This document shows positions 54,850-64,000 of a stretch of DNA of 64,000 nucleotides, piece after piece. A program made the translations under genes and the position numbers. Below the pieces are notes generated by a model, which did not search any database, was not told the DNA's origin, and saw only the letters and a program-made list of their open reading frames with translations. The DNA is from Pseudohalocynthiibacter aestuariivivens (lineage in GTDB: Bacteria; Pseudomonadota; Alphaproteobacteria; Rhodobacterales; Rhodobacteraceae). The stretch covers positions 122,566 to 186,565 of the forward strand of contig NZ_JAGFNU010000009.1 of assembly GCF_018457175.1 (NCBI RefSeq), given 5' to 3'. How positions within the stretch are numbered: position 1 is the stretch's first letter; each line of letters begins with the position of its first letter.

Positions 54850-56523
54850 TCATAAGACGATTTTTGAGGGTCTTTGCGTCTCGCCAACCCCTGGTGCTAC
54901 ACCAACTGGTGCGTTTTCAGGCGCAAGCGGTTTTCTTCCACGGATCAAATCCGCGGCACGCTCAGCTAGCATCATCGTCGGTGCATTAAGATTGCCGTTT
55001 GGTTCTGTCGGGAAAACCGAACTGTCTACGACACGCAGGTTCTCAATTCCTTGCACGCGCAACTCCGGGTCAACAACTGACATTTTATCTGTCCCCATCT
55101 TGCAAGTGCCACAGGGATGATAGGTACTTTCCAGATTATCACGAACGAAATCATCCAATTCATCGTCCGTAGTTGCTTCGGCACCCGGGGCTATTTCACC
55201 CGCGTTGAAATCAGCCATGGCTGGTTGATTCATAACTTCACGCGTCAGCCGAATACAGGAACGAAACCCATCGCGATCCTCTTCACGGTTAAGATAGTTA
55301 AAAAGGATATCCGGATGCGTGTAAGGGTCGTCACTGTTCAGCCTCACGTAACCCCGGCTTTTGGGCTTGTTTGGGCCGGTAAGGATCATGAAACCATGTC
55401 CTTTGATTGGCTTCTTGCCGTCGTAACGAACCGCAGCTGGCAAAAAGTGATACTGGATGTCTGGCCATTCCATTTTAGGGGAAGACCGGATGAAACCGCC
55501 GGCTTCGAAATGGTTTGTTGCCCCAAGCCCATCTTTGAACAGCAGCCAACGCATGCCAATCAGACCTTTGGAAATCAGACCCATTTTGGAGTTCAACGTT
55601 ATTGGCTGTTTACAGGCAAACTGGATGTATATTTCGGCATGATCCTGCAGGTTTTCACCAACACCGGGGAGATCGTGAACAATTTTTACTCCCGCCTCTT
55701 TCAGAACGGCGACGGGCCCGATTCCCGAACGCTGGAGCAAATGCGGAGACCCGATGGGGCCGCAGGCAACAATAACTTCCCGGCGTGCGGTAACCTTCGT
55801 GATCTTCCCACCCTTTTCATATTCCACCCCGGTCGCCTTGCGGCCTTCCGTCAGGATACGACGGGTCATGACTTTTGTGCGAACCACGAGATTTTCGCGG
55901 GACATCGCTGGGCGCAGATAGGCGTTTGCAGCAGACCAGCGCACACCGTCTTTAACGGTCATATGCATTGGCCCAAAACCTTCTTGCATATAGCCATTTG
56001 AATCATCGGTTCTGATGTATCCTGCTTCAGTTCCCGCCTCCACAAAGGCACCGTAAAGCGGGTTTTTCATGCGATTTCCAGCATTTACACTCAACGGGCC
56101 TGAGGTGCCGCGATATGTAGGGTCACCGCCCTCAAAACTTTCGGATTTCTTGAAATACGGTAAACAACTGGCGTACCCCCATCCGGCTGCTCCAAGCTGT
56201 TCCCATTCATCAAAATCACGCGCATGACCCCGCACATAGACCAACCCGTTTATCGAGGACGAACCACCCAAAACTTTTCCACGCGGGCAATGAACCCGCC
56301 GCCCGTTCAACCCCGGTTCAGGCAGGGTTTCATATTTCCAGTTATAAAGTTTGGTGTTCATCGGCATCGAAAAGGCTGACGGCATCTGAATGATTACGTT
56401 ACGGTCAGACCCCCCGAATTCAAGAACAAGAATCCTGTTCGTCGGATCTTCACTTAGCCGGTTGGCCAGCACACACCCTGCAGATCCGGCACCAACGATG
56501 ATATAGTCAAATTCCTCAGTCAT
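54850..56523 (-). CDS. GMC-family FAD oxidoreductase (choline dehydrogenase-like)
   Basis: 557 residues. N-terminal FAD fold DYIIVGAGSAGCVLANRLSEDP, GMC signature GKVLGGSSSINGLVYVRGHARDFDEWE near residue 80, second signature ACGPIGSPHLLQRSGIGP near 255, and the active-site histidine in STYHPCGTCKMG. It oxidises a primary alcohol to an aldehyde. As last gene of an operon with two SDRs, it suggests a hydroxylated substrate. It is not accompanied by betaine aldehyde dehydrogenase, so choline is only one option. Confidence 0.9.
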   Translation of the reverse strand: MTEEFDYIIVGAGSAGCVLANRLSEDPTNRILVLEFGGSDRNVIIQMPSAFSMPMNTKLYNWKYETLPEPGLNGRRVHCPRGKVLGGSSSINGLVYVRGHARDFDEWEQLGAAGWGYASCLPYFKKSESFEGGDPTYRGTSGPLSVNAGNRMKNPLYGAFVEAGTEAGYIRTDDSNGYMQEGFGPMHMTVKDGVRWSAANAYLRPAMSRENLVVRTKVMTRRILTEGRKATGVEYEKGGKITKVTARREVIVACGPIGSPHLLQRSGIGPVAVLKEAGVKIVHDLPGVGENLQDHAEIYIQFACKQPITLNSKMGLISKGLIGMRWLLFKDGLGATNHFEAGGFIRSSPKMEWPDIQYHFLPAAVRYDGKKPIKGHGFMILTGPNKPKSRGYVRLNSDDPYTHPDILFNYLNREEDRDGFRSCIRLTREVMNQPAMADFNAGEIAPGAEATTDDELDDFVRDNLESTYHPCGTCKMGTDKMSVVDPELRVQGIENLRVVDSSVFPTEPNGNLNAPTMMLAERAADLIRGRKPLAPENAPVGVAPGVGETQRPSKIVL

Positions 56524-56543
56524 GGTTATCTCGTTTCCTGTGA

Positions 56544-57326
56544 TCAGGTCATTGCAAGGGCTTTGTCGACCTCAGCGTGCAAGCTCGACATGATGCGTTT
56601 TTTCAGGTCGACAAATTCTGAGCTGGTGGTCACCGAGTAGTCCCGGGGGCGCTCTATGCCGACATGAACGGTGTCTATTATCCGGCCGGGACGTGCGGAC
56701 ATCACATAAACCACATCCCCGAGATACAGCGCTTCATCGATGTCGTGAGTGATGAACAAAACGGTCTTGCGTTCTTGCTGCCAGATTTTCAAAAGGAGCT
56801 CCTGCATCACGGATCGCGTTTGACTGTCGAGTGCGCCAAAGGGTTCATCCATCAACAAAACTTCCGGATTGACTGCCAAAGCGCGGGCGATCGCTACGCG
56901 TTGCTTCATCCCGCCAGATAGCTGAGAAGGATAGGCCTTGCGAAACTTTGTGAGACCAACCGCATCAACATAGTGGCTTGCTCGTTCAGTGCGCTCTGCG
57001 TTGGGCACATTCTTGAGCGCGAGCCCATACTCCACGTTTTTCTGGACCGTTAACCAGGGAAATAGAGAGTAGTTTTGCGGGACCATACCCCGTTCGGAAC
57101 CCGGTTTTTCAATCACGGTGCTCCCCAAGGTGACCCGGCCTTCGGTTGCCCGGTTCAGGCCGGCCACAAGATCAAGTGCACTGGATTTGCCGCAACCCGA
57201 TGGGCCGACGATAACTGCAAACTGTTCTTCAGGGATAACCAGATCAAGGTTTTGAAGCGCAGTTATCTGGTTCGATTTAGCGGATCCAAACCGGACCGTT
57301 ACGTTTTCGAGATGTACTTGTGCCAT
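56544..57326 (-). CDS. ABC transporter ATP-binding protein (NitT/TauT type)
   Basis: 260 residues. Walker [10 protein letters not shown] near residue 40, Q-loop PQNYSLFPW, signature [15 protein letters not shown], Walker [13 protein letters not shown] and H-loop [10 protein letters not shown]. It is close to SsuB/TauB. It drives the importer with the permease at 57339 and binding protein at 58174. Confidence 0.95.
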   Translation of the reverse strand: MAQVHLENVTVRFGSAKSNQITALQNLDLVIPEEQFAVIVGPSGCGKSSALDLVAGLNRATEGRVTLGSTVIEKPGSERGMVPQNYSLFPWLTVQKNVEYGLALKNVPNAERTERASHYVDAVGLTKFRKAYPSQLSGGMKQRVAIARALAVNPEVLLMDEPFGALDSQTRSVMQELLLKIWQQERKTVLFITHDIDEALYLGDVVYVMSARPGRIIDTVHVGIERPRDYSVTTSSEFVDLKKRIMSSLHAEVDKALAMT

Positions 57327-57338
57327 GTTATTTTTCCT

Positions 57339-58148
57339 CTACTTCCCGACGTTTTCCCAAGGCAGGATCATCCGTTTGACCCACTTGAAAGCCAGATCAG
57401 TAATCAGTCCCAAAAATCCGATAACAAAGATTCCGACAAAAATGCCCGCAGGATCGAGGCCACGCATCGATTGCAGGATCATGTAGCCAAGCCCTGCATT
57501 CGAAGCGACCAGTTCTGCAACCACCAGAAAGGTCCAAGCCCAGCCCATTGTGACCCGCAAAGTATCCATGACCCCGGAAAGGGTCGCTGGCACCAGAACA
57601 CGGGTGACAATCTGGCCACGCGTTGCTCCTAGCGTGTAGGAAACGTTGAACAGGTCGGCCTGCACACCGCGAGCTACATCCGAAACCATGACGATCTGTT
57701 GAAAAAACGTGCCCAGAAATATTACGGCGATCTTTTCTTCAAGCCCTATGCCAATCCATAGGATTAGAAGCGGGATCATTGATGTGACCGGCAGGTACCG
57801 CATGAAGTTGACCAGCGGTTCAAGTGCGGACTGAACAATCTTAAATCCGCCCATAAATATTCCGATAGGAACTGCAATGATCGAGGACAAAAAGAACCCC
57901 AGATAGATCTCCGTGAGCGACACGCCAATGTGTTTTCTCAGTGAGCCATCCGAAGCCTTGTCGTTGAATGACGTCCAAACGTCAGTTGGCGAAGGCAGAA
58001 AATCCTTGCTGGCGTATCCGGTGTAAGAAACAAGCATCCAAAGTGCCAGGATACTGCCAGCAACGACAATACCAGCTCCCATTTCCACCTTTTTGGGAAT
58101 TGCCAGTTTCGGTGTCAGATACCGATCCATAAAACTCAATGTAGCCAT
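57339..58148 (-). CDS. ABC transporter permease (NitT/TauT type)
   Basis: 269 residues with six hydrophobic segments and the EAA loop at TLGATRGQIVTRVLVPATLSG. It is the SsuC/TauC kind. It has 12 bases to the ATPase gene and 25 to the binding-protein gene. Confidence 0.93.
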   Translation of the reverse strand: MATLSFMDRYLTPKLAIPKKVEMGAGIVVAGSILALWMLVSYTGYASKDFLPSPTDVWTSFNDKASDGSLRKHIGVSLTEIYLGFFLSSIIAVPIGIFMGGFKIVQSALEPLVNFMRYLPVTSMIPLLILWIGIGLEEKIAVIFLGTFFQQIVMVSDVARGVQADLFNVSYTLGATRGQIVTRVLVPATLSGVMDTLRVTMGWAWTFLVVAELVASNAGLGYMILQSMRGLDPAGIFVGIFVIGFLGLITDLAFKWVKRMILPWENVGK

Positions 58149-58173
58149 TTGATTTACCTACCTTCCTTGCGCT

Positions 58174-59148
58174 TTATTGGAGGAACGACGTGTCGATTAG
58201 ATCGCTGGCTTGCAGGCCTTCAACTTTGATCCGCCCAAGATCTCCCCAAATGGTGATGGCATTCGAGATTGTATCGGTCAAAATGCCGGGCGCATCTGCC
58301 GTGCCGAACATTTCCAGATTCGTGGAGATATCCAAGTATTGAATTCCGGAGGCAGCGGCTTTGAATTCATTTGGGTCTTCCAGCCAACCGCCAACACCGA
58401 CAGCCATAATCTGGTAGGCTTCGTCCGGATTTGTCTCCAAGAAATCGAGCGCGCGCTGCCATGCCCGGACAAATGCCTTCAGCTCTTCTTCGTGCTCATC
58501 GGCAGTGCTGCCCAGAACCGCGACAACGTCAACGATCAGGCCGGGGGTCTCGGAACTGCTAACCAAAATCTTGCCGTGCTCGGTGGCTGCCCCCTGGCTG
58601 AGACTCGGCTCCCAGGTTACCGCCGCGTCAACCCGGCCGGCGGTGAAGGCCACACCAGCGTCGGTCGCCGTCATATTGACCATTTCGATATCGTCCTGCG
58701 TCAATCCTTCGCGACGCAATAGCGCATTGATAAAGAACTGAGAGACTGACCCTTCTTCGAAAGCGACAGTCCGGCCCTTGAGGTCAGCCACCGTGGCGAT
58801 GTCTTTGTTGGAAACAACGCCGTCGCCGCCATTTGAGTTATCGACTGCGAGAATGTAGCGCAACGGTTTGCCATCACGCATATATGTAGGAAACTCGTCT
58901 GCGGTCGAGGCAACGATATCAATGCGCCCAGCCATCAACGCCCCCATTTTCAGAGGGGTATTTTCCATCACCGTCAGTTCGATCTCGACACCTTCTTCAG
59001 TAAAGAACCCCTTTTCCTGTGCTATGTAAAAAGGCCCGTAACCTACCCATGTCGAATGGGCGAGTTTCAAGGCCTCAGCATGTGCGGCTAGAGCCGTGAG
59101 CGCACTCAGCGCGCTGGCCACCAAAAGTGATTTGATAGACGTATTCAT
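58174..59148 (-). CDS. ABC transporter substrate-binding protein (NMT1/ThiY/SsuA-like)
   Basis: 324 residues from the ATG at 59148, with GGAGG directly upstream; an open frame of 36 further codons lacks support. The signal is MNTSIKSLLVASALSALTALAAHA. The mature part shows LKLAHSTWVGYGPFYIAQEKGFF, GALMAGRIDIVASTADEFPTYM, TVAFEEGSVSQFFINALLRREGL and AGRVDAAVTWEPSLSQG, the usual type for taurine, sulfonates, pyrimidines or guanidine-type ligands. A ureohydrolase in the operon makes a guanidino compound plausible. Confidence 0.9.
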   Translation of the reverse strand: MNTSIKSLLVASALSALTALAAHAEALKLAHSTWVGYGPFYIAQEKGFFTEEGVEIELTVMENTPLKMGALMAGRIDIVASTADEFPTYMRDGKPLRYILAVDNSNGGDGVVSNKDIATVADLKGRTVAFEEGSVSQFFINALLRREGLTQDDIEMVNMTATDAGVAFTAGRVDAAVTWEPSLSQGAATEHGKILVSSSETPGLIVDVVAVLGSTADEHEEELKAFVRAWQRALDFLETNPDEAYQIMAVGVGGWLEDPNEFKAAASGIQYLDISTNLEMFGTADAPGILTDTISNAITIWGDLGRIKVEGLQASDLIDTSFLQ

Positions 59149-59183
59149 GGTATCCTCCATTGGGTTGTTTGTTGTTTCTTGCT

Positions 59184-60071
59184 TCAGGCTTTTACTGGTG
59201 ACGAATAGTAAGGAATTTGATCCACACGCGGCGTCCATGTCCGCTCTTTGACGCATCGGTTCACATGTGCTGCAATGTCTTCCATAGGGGCAAACCAGAC
59301 GTCTCCCCGGTCAAGAATTTTTTTCAAAAATGCTGTCACCACCCGCCATCGCGCCATTCGGCCTGTCGCAAACGGGTGCACGACTGGCACCCAGAGGCCG
59401 CCAAAGGCATATGCGGCTTCGAATTCTTCGGCAAACGCCTGCCAACCAGCGGATGCGGACCGGATTGGCATCATGTAATTTAGGTCTATCGACTGAACAT
59501 ATTGAGGCCAGTCGTCCAAACCCCAATGAGACGGGAGCTCTACCAACTGTCCAGATTCAGTGTTCAGCAGATACGGCTGATCATCCCCCATCAGCGAGGC
59601 GTCATAGCTGAATCCGGATGCTGCGAGCAGATCACCAGTGCGATGTGAAAAATTATATAGTGGTGCGCGAAATCCACGCGGGGCGTGACCGGTCAGGCGT
59701 TTGATTACTTCTGAGCTTCGCTCGAACCAATAGACCTCGTCTTCGTCGCTCAGTTCGCTTGGGTGTTCATGTAGATAGCCGTGCTGTGCAATTTCGTGAC
59801 CGCCCTGCAGGATCGTCTCGATAGCCTTTGGATAGGTCTCAATGCACCATGCGGGTATAAAGAATGTTTGTTTGATCCCCAGGTCGCGATACGTCTGAAC
59901 GATGCGAGGAATGGCCACCTCAGGTCCGTATTTCAGCATCGAAATAGCAGACATGCGTTTGTATCCGTCGTCGGGATGCGCAATGTGGATCAGGCTGTCC
60001 GCATCCATGTCAAAGGTAACACAGGCAGCGCATTTGGCCCCATTGGGCCAGGGGATAGGGTTAGCAATCAT
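59184..60071 (-). CDS. Polysaccharide-deacetylase (NodB-domain) family hydrolase
   Basis: 295 residues with the NodB metal set: TFDMDADS (first Asp pair, residues 20-26), HGYLHEHPS (His-x3-His, near 97-101), RGFRAPLYNFS and a C-terminal VPVVHPFATGR. No signal peptide, so it acts in the cytoplasm, like the PuuE-type allantoinases and related C-N hydrolases of this family rather than cell-wall enzymes. The start overlaps the SDR stop by four bases. Confidence 0.85.
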   Translation of the reverse strand: MIANPIPWPNGAKCAACVTFDMDADSLIHIAHPDDGYKRMSAISMLKYGPEVAIPRIVQTYRDLGIKQTFFIPAWCIETYPKAIETILQGGHEIAQHGYLHEHPSELSDEDEVYWFERSSEVIKRLTGHAPRGFRAPLYNFSHRTGDLLAASGFSYDASLMGDDQPYLLNTESGQLVELPSHWGLDDWPQYVQSIDLNYMMPIRSASAGWQAFAEEFEAAYAFGGLWVPVVHPFATGRMARWRVVTAFLKKILDRGDVWFAPMEDIAAHVNRCVKERTWTPRVDQIPYYSSPVKA

Positions 60072-60805
60072 GGCATCGCGCTCCCACCATTTATGCCAAT
60101 CCCCTGCCCGGTAATGAAACCGGCATAAGGCCCGATCAAAAAAGCCGCCATATGCGCCACTTCATCGGGGCGACCAAAGCGAGCCAAGGGAATGTCAAGC
60201 TCGCGTGCGCGCCATTCAGGCGTCATATTCTTTGCACCCAGCATGTCGGTGTCGATAGGACCCGGACACAGCGCATTAACCAGAATGCGGGGTGCAAATT
60301 CCTTGGCCCAGGATCGCACGAGCCCCATAACTCCATGTTTGGAAGCCACATAAGGCGAGAATGTTTCACGGCCTGATACCCCAAGGTCTGAGGACGTTAG
60401 CACAACACGCCCTTCGCGCCCTTCCATCCGGCGCAAAGCCTCGCGCCCAACCAGAAAGCTACCGCGCAGATTGATTGCAATAACGCGATCAAATTCCTCA
60501 ACGCTGGTTTCAAGAAGCGGTCGTTCAGCGATCACACCGGCACAATGAACGACTGCATCAATAGAGCCAATTTTCTTGTCTAAATCTGCAAACATTCCCA
60601 CAACCGAGGTTTCGTCAGAAACATCGCAAGCCAATGAAACGTGACCCTTGGAATGCTCTACTAATCCGGCCACCGTTGCATCCGGTACGATGATATCAGC
60701 GCAGGCAACACGCAGACCATTCGTTGCCAAAACATGTGCCGTAGCCGCACCGATACCCTGATGAGCACCTGTTACAAGGACGTTTCTAGGGGAAAAATCG
60801 TTCAT
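60068..60805 (-). CDS. Short-chain dehydrogenase/reductase (first-listed of a tandem pair)
   Basis: 245 residues. Cofactor turn VTGAHQGIGAATA, the NNAG position is CAGV, catalytic Ser in VVLTSSD and Tyr-Lys in YVASKHG. It is a classical SDR. It overlaps the neighbours on both sides by four bases. It shares the layout of the SDR at 60802 but not close identity, so the two probably oxidise successive or alternative intermediates. Confidence 0.9.
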   Translation of the reverse strand: MNDFSPRNVLVTGAHQGIGAATAHVLATNGLRVACADIIVPDATVAGLVEHSKGHVSLACDVSDETSVVGMFADLDKKIGSIDAVVHCAGVIAERPLLETSVEEFDRVIAINLRGSFLVGREALRRMEGREGRVVLTSSDLGVSGRETFSPYVASKHGVMGLVRSWAKEFAPRILVNALCPGPIDTDMLGAKNMTPEWRARELDIPLARFGRPDEVAHMAAFLIGPYAGFITGQGIGINGGSAMP

Positions 60806-61578
60806 CCCATCACCTCGCCGCGGTCCAGATTGTAAGACTGACCGGTGATGTCCTTCGCGTCATTAGAGGCAAGAAAGAGATAAAGCGCAGCCATATCCTG
60901 AGGTTCCAGAAGCCCGCCAATGACCTGAGCACCAGTGATTTCTTCCAGCAAATCATTCTCGCTTCGGCCGCTGCTTTCCGACATTTTATTTAAGGACAGC
61001 AAGGCAGCTTCGGTTTTCACCCATCCTGGACAGACTGCATTCACAGTAATGCCTCTGGGTCCGAGTTCGTGCGCAACTGAACGCATAAAACCAAGGTTCG
61101 CATGCTTGCTCGCACAATAGGCTGAGAACTCCGCCACAGCTGTATGGCTCCATATAGAACCTGTTAAAATGATCCGCCCACCGGACGTCATCTTTGAAAC
61201 CGCATGTCGGGTTACGAGGAATGTGCCGACTACGTTGATGTCGACGATCCGGCGGAATGTATCCTCGACCGCATCATCAGGATCGGAAAGAGGCGTTACA
61301 CGTTCCAGACCAGCATTATTGATCAATACATCAAGATGACCGATTTCTGTTAGGGCGTCTGCAACTGAGATGCTGTCTGTGATATCGCATTTAAGGGCGG
61401 TTGCATCTCCAACTTTCTTCAAATTTTCTGCTGCAGAATAAACCCCATCACCTGACGCTAAAAGAAAGGTGCGTGCACCTGCGCGAACAAAGCCTTCGGC
61501 GACAGCATAGCCAATCCCCCGACTTGCGCCTGTGACCAGAACCGTTTTTCCGGAAAAATCGTAAGTGACACACCCCAT
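60802..61578 (-). CDS. Short-chain dehydrogenase/reductase (second of the pair)
   Basis: 258 residues. VTGASRGIGYAVAEGF at the start, LINNAGLERVTP, catalytic Ser in LTGSIWS and Tyr-Lys in YCASKHANLG. It starts inside the ureohydrolase stop (TAATG overlap at 61578). It probably acts on an alcohol made or imported by this operon. Confidence 0.9.
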   Translation of the reverse strand: MGCVTYDFSGKTVLVTGASRGIGYAVAEGFVRAGARTFLLASGDGVYSAAENLKKVGDATALKCDITDSISVADALTEIGHLDVLINNAGLERVTPLSDPDDAVEDTFRRIVDINVVGTFLVTRHAVSKMTSGGRIILTGSIWSHTAVAEFSAYCASKHANLGFMRSVAHELGPRGITVNAVCPGWVKTEAALLSLNKMSESSGRSENDLLEEITGAQVIGGLLEPQDMAALYLFLASNDAKDITGQSYNLDRGEVMG

Positions 61579-62540
61579 TAGCGAAGGCTCCTTGCATGAA
61601 GAATTCGCCCGATCAGGTTCATCAAGACCTGCGCAGCAAGGGTGCTGGTTGATCCGGAATGATCATAGTCCGGCGCAACTTCGACAAGGTCGACACCAAC
61701 GATATCGCCGCGCTTGGCGAGCCCAGCCAGAAGTTCAATTACTTCGTAGTAGTTAAAACCGCCGTGGCTGGGGGTTCCGGTTCCCGGAGCGATCGAAGGG
61801 TCAAACGCATCTATGTCAATTGTCACGTAGTAGCGAACACCTTCTGGGATCCGCGCCAGCATACCTTCATTTCCAAGGGCACGATGCTGGCGAACGGACT
61901 GAATGTCAGACCCCATTTTACGCGCATCCTCATATCCGTCGCGCGCTGTGGAGGACACATTACGAATGCCGATCTGGCTTAGCCCGGTGACATAGGGTTT
62001 TTCAGCTGCGCGGCGCATCGGATTGCCGTGCCCAAAGCGCACGCCATGCCGTTCATCAACAAAATCAAGATGTGCATCGATCTGCACCACATGGATCGGA
62101 TCCTGATCATCAAAGGCGTTGATGCAAGGGATGTTCACCGAATGATCACCGCCCATCACAACCGGAATTGCGCCTGCGGCGAGTATTTTTCGTACAGCGA
62201 ATTCGATATTCGCGTGGCTCTTTTCGGTGTCTGTGTGAACGATGTCAGCATCGCCAATATCAACGATTCGCGTTGTTTCAAAAGGCAGATAGGTAACATC
62301 ATCCTCATGGTCGTAGGCTCCGCCGTGACCGAAGGCGAACAAAGTAGATGCTTCCCGAATTGCGCGCGGTCCCATCCGCGCGCCGCTGCGCCATTGGCAG
62401 CCGAAATCATACGGCGCCCCTAGAACTGCAACGTCAGCTTCGATCGCATCCCAATCGGAAACATAGGGATATTTGCCAAATGTACAGATGCCCACAAATG
62501 GCAAGTTCAATCGGCCGCTGTCATAGGAATTGGTTGTCAT
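61578..62540 (-). CDS. Ureohydrolase (agmatinase/arginase family)
   Basis: 320 residues. The manganese ligands are in MGGDHS, IDAHLDF and DIDAFDPSIAPGTGTPSHGG, all intact. The family releases urea from guanidino compounds such as agmatine, guanidinobutyrate, guanidinopropionate or guanidine itself. It is the first gene of an operon with an importer and alcohol-oxidising enzymes; no urease or putrescine genes are in the window. The regulator is the divergent LysR gene. Confidence 0.9.
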   Translation of the reverse strand: MTTNSYDSGRLNLPFVGICTFGKYPYVSDWDAIEADVAVLGAPYDFGCQWRSGARMGPRAIREASTLFAFGHGGAYDHEDDVTYLPFETTRIVDIGDADIVHTDTEKSHANIEFAVRKILAAGAIPVVMGGDHSVNIPCINAFDDQDPIHVVQIDAHLDFVDERHGVRFGHGNPMRRAAEKPYVTGLSQIGIRNVSSTARDGYEDARKMGSDIQSVRQHRALGNEGMLARIPEGVRYYVTIDIDAFDPSIAPGTGTPSHGGFNYYEVIELLAGLAKRGDIVGVDLVEVAPDYDHSGSTSTLAAQVLMNLIGRILHARSLR

Positions 62541-62634
62541 AGTCGCTCCGGCATTTTTGTTGCGTCGAACGTAAGCTGGAAATTACTCAGATAAATATCA
62601 TTGTATTAATGTTAACTTTGACTAATCTCAAAGT

Positions 62635-63537
62635 ATGGAAAAACATGCCGGCAATATTCAGGACACCGATCTTAGATTGCTAAGGGTATTTCAGGCTGTT
62701 GTCAGACATGGCGGCTTTTCTGCCGCGCACGAAGCATTAGGACTGTCACCTGCAACGGTTTCCAACCACATGTCCGCTCTCGAAAGCCGGATGGGCGTTC
62801 GCTTATGTCACCGTGGGCGCGGCGGTTTTCGGCTTACTCAACAGGGAAAGCAGGTGCATAGCGCGATGCTTGATCTGTTCGGCGCCATCGAGAATTTCCG
62901 CGGAGAAGTCGGCGCTGCGAAAGGTGATATTGTCGGAACAGTCGAGTTTGGGGCTGTTGATGCAATCTACACCAACAGAAGCCTCCGGCTTGAAAAAGCA
63001 ATTGGCGAATTTGCAAAAGCTGCACCGCTGGCAAAGTTAAATGTTCATATTGCATCACCTCAGGAGCTGCTTCAGGGTTTATTGACCGGAAAACTGCACG
63101 CAATTCTGACCCCGACCCAACATTTGCCCTCGGCACTTGATGTAACCCCAGTGTTTCGAGAACTCCAAAATCTCTACTGCAGTAAAAACCACTCTCTTTT
63201 TTCAGTAGCCGAGGCACAAATCACGCCTCAAATGCTTTCAAAATACCCGTTTGTCGGCCGCAGTTACGAACCAAAAGAACCGATTTGCGGAATCAGTTAC
63301 AACTGGACCTCAGAGATTTCGCACATGGAAGGCGCCGTCCTGATGATTTTATCTGGCAAATACATTGGTTTTTTACCTGATCACTACGCGGATGAATTCG
63401 TGAAATCCGGGCAAATCAGGGCGATAGGTGGCGAAACCGCTAAATTCTTTGATAATTTCAGCATCGCACTACCAAGAAAGCACCCCAATGTCGCTGCAAA
63501 GCATTTCACTGAAATCGTGAAGGAAAATATATTTTAA
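62635..63537 (+). CDS. LysR-family transcriptional regulator
   Basis: 300 residues. HTH TDLRLLRVFQAVVRHGGFSA, then AAHEALGLSPATVSNHMSALESRMG. The effector domain is somewhat divergent, with IVGTVEFGAVDAIYTNRSL. It diverges from the ureohydrolase operon with 94 AT-rich bases between, and is the likely activator. Confidence 0.88.
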   Translation: MEKHAGNIQDTDLRLLRVFQAVVRHGGFSAAHEALGLSPATVSNHMSALESRMGVRLCHRGRGGFRLTQQGKQVHSAMLDLFGAIENFRGEVGAAKGDIVGTVEFGAVDAIYTNRSLRLEKAIGEFAKAAPLAKLNVHIASPQELLQGLLTGKLHAILTPTQHLPSALDVTPVFRELQNLYCSKNHSLFSVAEAQITPQMLSKYPFVGRSYEPKEPICGISYNWTSEISHMEGAVLMILSGKYIGFLPDHYADEFVKSGQIRAIGGETAKFFDNFSIALPRKHPNVAAKHFTEIVKENIF

Positions 63538-63932
63538 TGATGAAGGCAGAACTAAAGTCATCCGCAAATGAAAACACCGTTGAAGTAATTCGATTTTCGA
63601 GTTTATCAGGCTTGCAAAGGTGGACAAAAATCAAATATCACTCGACATAAAGATAGCGGCGGCGGGACTAACCTTGAAGTCCCCGGGGAGATATTGCCCT
63701 TAACTAATTTGAGGCCGTCGATTTTACATTTTGATCTCCACGATTTCGATAGAGATCTGTCTAAAAGTTTCGCGCTTTAAGTTGATGGAAAGTATCCAAA
63801 CGGTATTCGCCAATGGCTGCTTTGGTTTGCTACGCTGCGACACTCCTTCCTTAGATGAACGACCGCTTTGTCCGGCGGTTTCAACGGGTGGTCGCAACAC
63901 TTTAGTCTTTTTGGAAAGATGGAGTGTTAGAG
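63538..63932. other. Intergenic region leading into an insertion sequence
   Basis: No gene supported. The left end of the IS30-type element must lie in the last ~60-100 bases (around GGGTGGTCGCAACACTTTAG), but the exact inverted repeat cannot be set without the right end. Confidence 0.4.
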
Positions 63933-64000
63933 ATGAAATATCGGACGCGGACGTTTTACACGGACAAACAGAAATCTGAGATGTGGGATCGGTGGCAGCG
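63933..64000 (+). mobile_element. Start of an IS30-family transposase (cut by the window edge)
   Basis: From the ATG at 63933 the frame reads MKYRTRTFYTDKQKSEMWDR to the edge. This is the typical beginning of IS30-family transposases with the first helix-turn-helix (YTDKQKxxMWDRW). Only the first ~22 codons are visible. Confidence 0.75.

Noticed and set aside
55117..56001. 294-aa plus-strand ORF
   Set aside because: Antisense to the GMC oxidoreductase, whose own frame carries all FAD and active-site motifs.
1..64000. CRISPR arrays, rRNA genes and riboswitches
   Set aside because: I saw no regularly spaced repeats, rRNA segments or known riboswitch cores while reading both strands.

Overview
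The window reads as a marine alphaproteobacterium of the Rhodobacterales/Roseobacter type. The grounds are several TRAP transporters, LysR/LacI/GntR-controlled catabolic operons, a EutB/EutC-like pair, a selenium-binding-protein-type methanethiol oxidase candidate and a RuBisCO-like protein beside an apionate oxidoisomerase. This is judged from protein families only; no species is named.

Layout. 1-4.0 kb: the end of a winged-helix protein, an inositol-monophosphatase-family enzyme, an orphan ORF, tRNA-Arg(CCT), a LacI-type regulator and a 3-methyladenine glycosylase. 4.1-11.4 kb: a minus-strand operon (flavin reductase, aldehyde dehydrogenase, LLM flavin monooxygenase, AA_synth-family protein, alpha/beta hydrolase, thiamine-diphosphate enzyme) facing a LysR gene across a clear inverted repeat. 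11.4-15.0 kb: a class III aminotransferase broken by one amber codon, a SBP56-family protein and a small membrane protein. 15.2-19 kb: an MFS carrier, a CIA30-domain protein, a fasciclin protein and an M20 deacetylase. 19.2-23.3 kb: eutB-eutC-asnC-aminotransferase. 23.3-23.5 kb: a small Flp-type pilin.

24.2-32.9 kb holds a hexonate catabolism locus. A LacI repressor gene and dgoK-dgoA lie on the minus strand, and TRAP dctPQM, an IlvD/Edd dehydratase and a PfkB kinase lie on the plus strand, with a perfect palindrome in the divergent promoter. The locus sits between a 38-codon integrase relic (23.86 kb) and a complete copy of the same integrase type (36.34 kb). 33.4-36.2 kb is a decay zone with a frameshifted glycosyltransferase, a methyltransferase carrying two stops and a frameshift, and two tRNA 3'-half relics.

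37.6-46.4 kb: a LysR/hydrolase divergent pair, tiny coupled ORFs, a TauE-type permease and a protein-quality-control block (Hsp20, GroEL without GroES, HtrA, a cysteine-containing membrane protein). 47-54.2 kb: an apionate-type module (RuBisCO-like protein and OiaK kinase on one strand; ApnO, TRAP transporter and GntR regulator on the other) around a palindromic operator. 54.8-63.5 kb: a tightly overlapping minus-strand operon (ureohydrolase, two SDRs, polysaccharide-deacetylase-like hydrolase, NitT/TauT-type ABC importer, GMC oxidoreductase) facing a LysR gene. The last bases begin an IS30-type transposase.

Most complete genes fit uptake and oxidation of small organic acids, sugar acids and nitrogen compounds. 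The functions of the 4-10 kb and 54-62 kb operons cannot be fixed from sequence alone.
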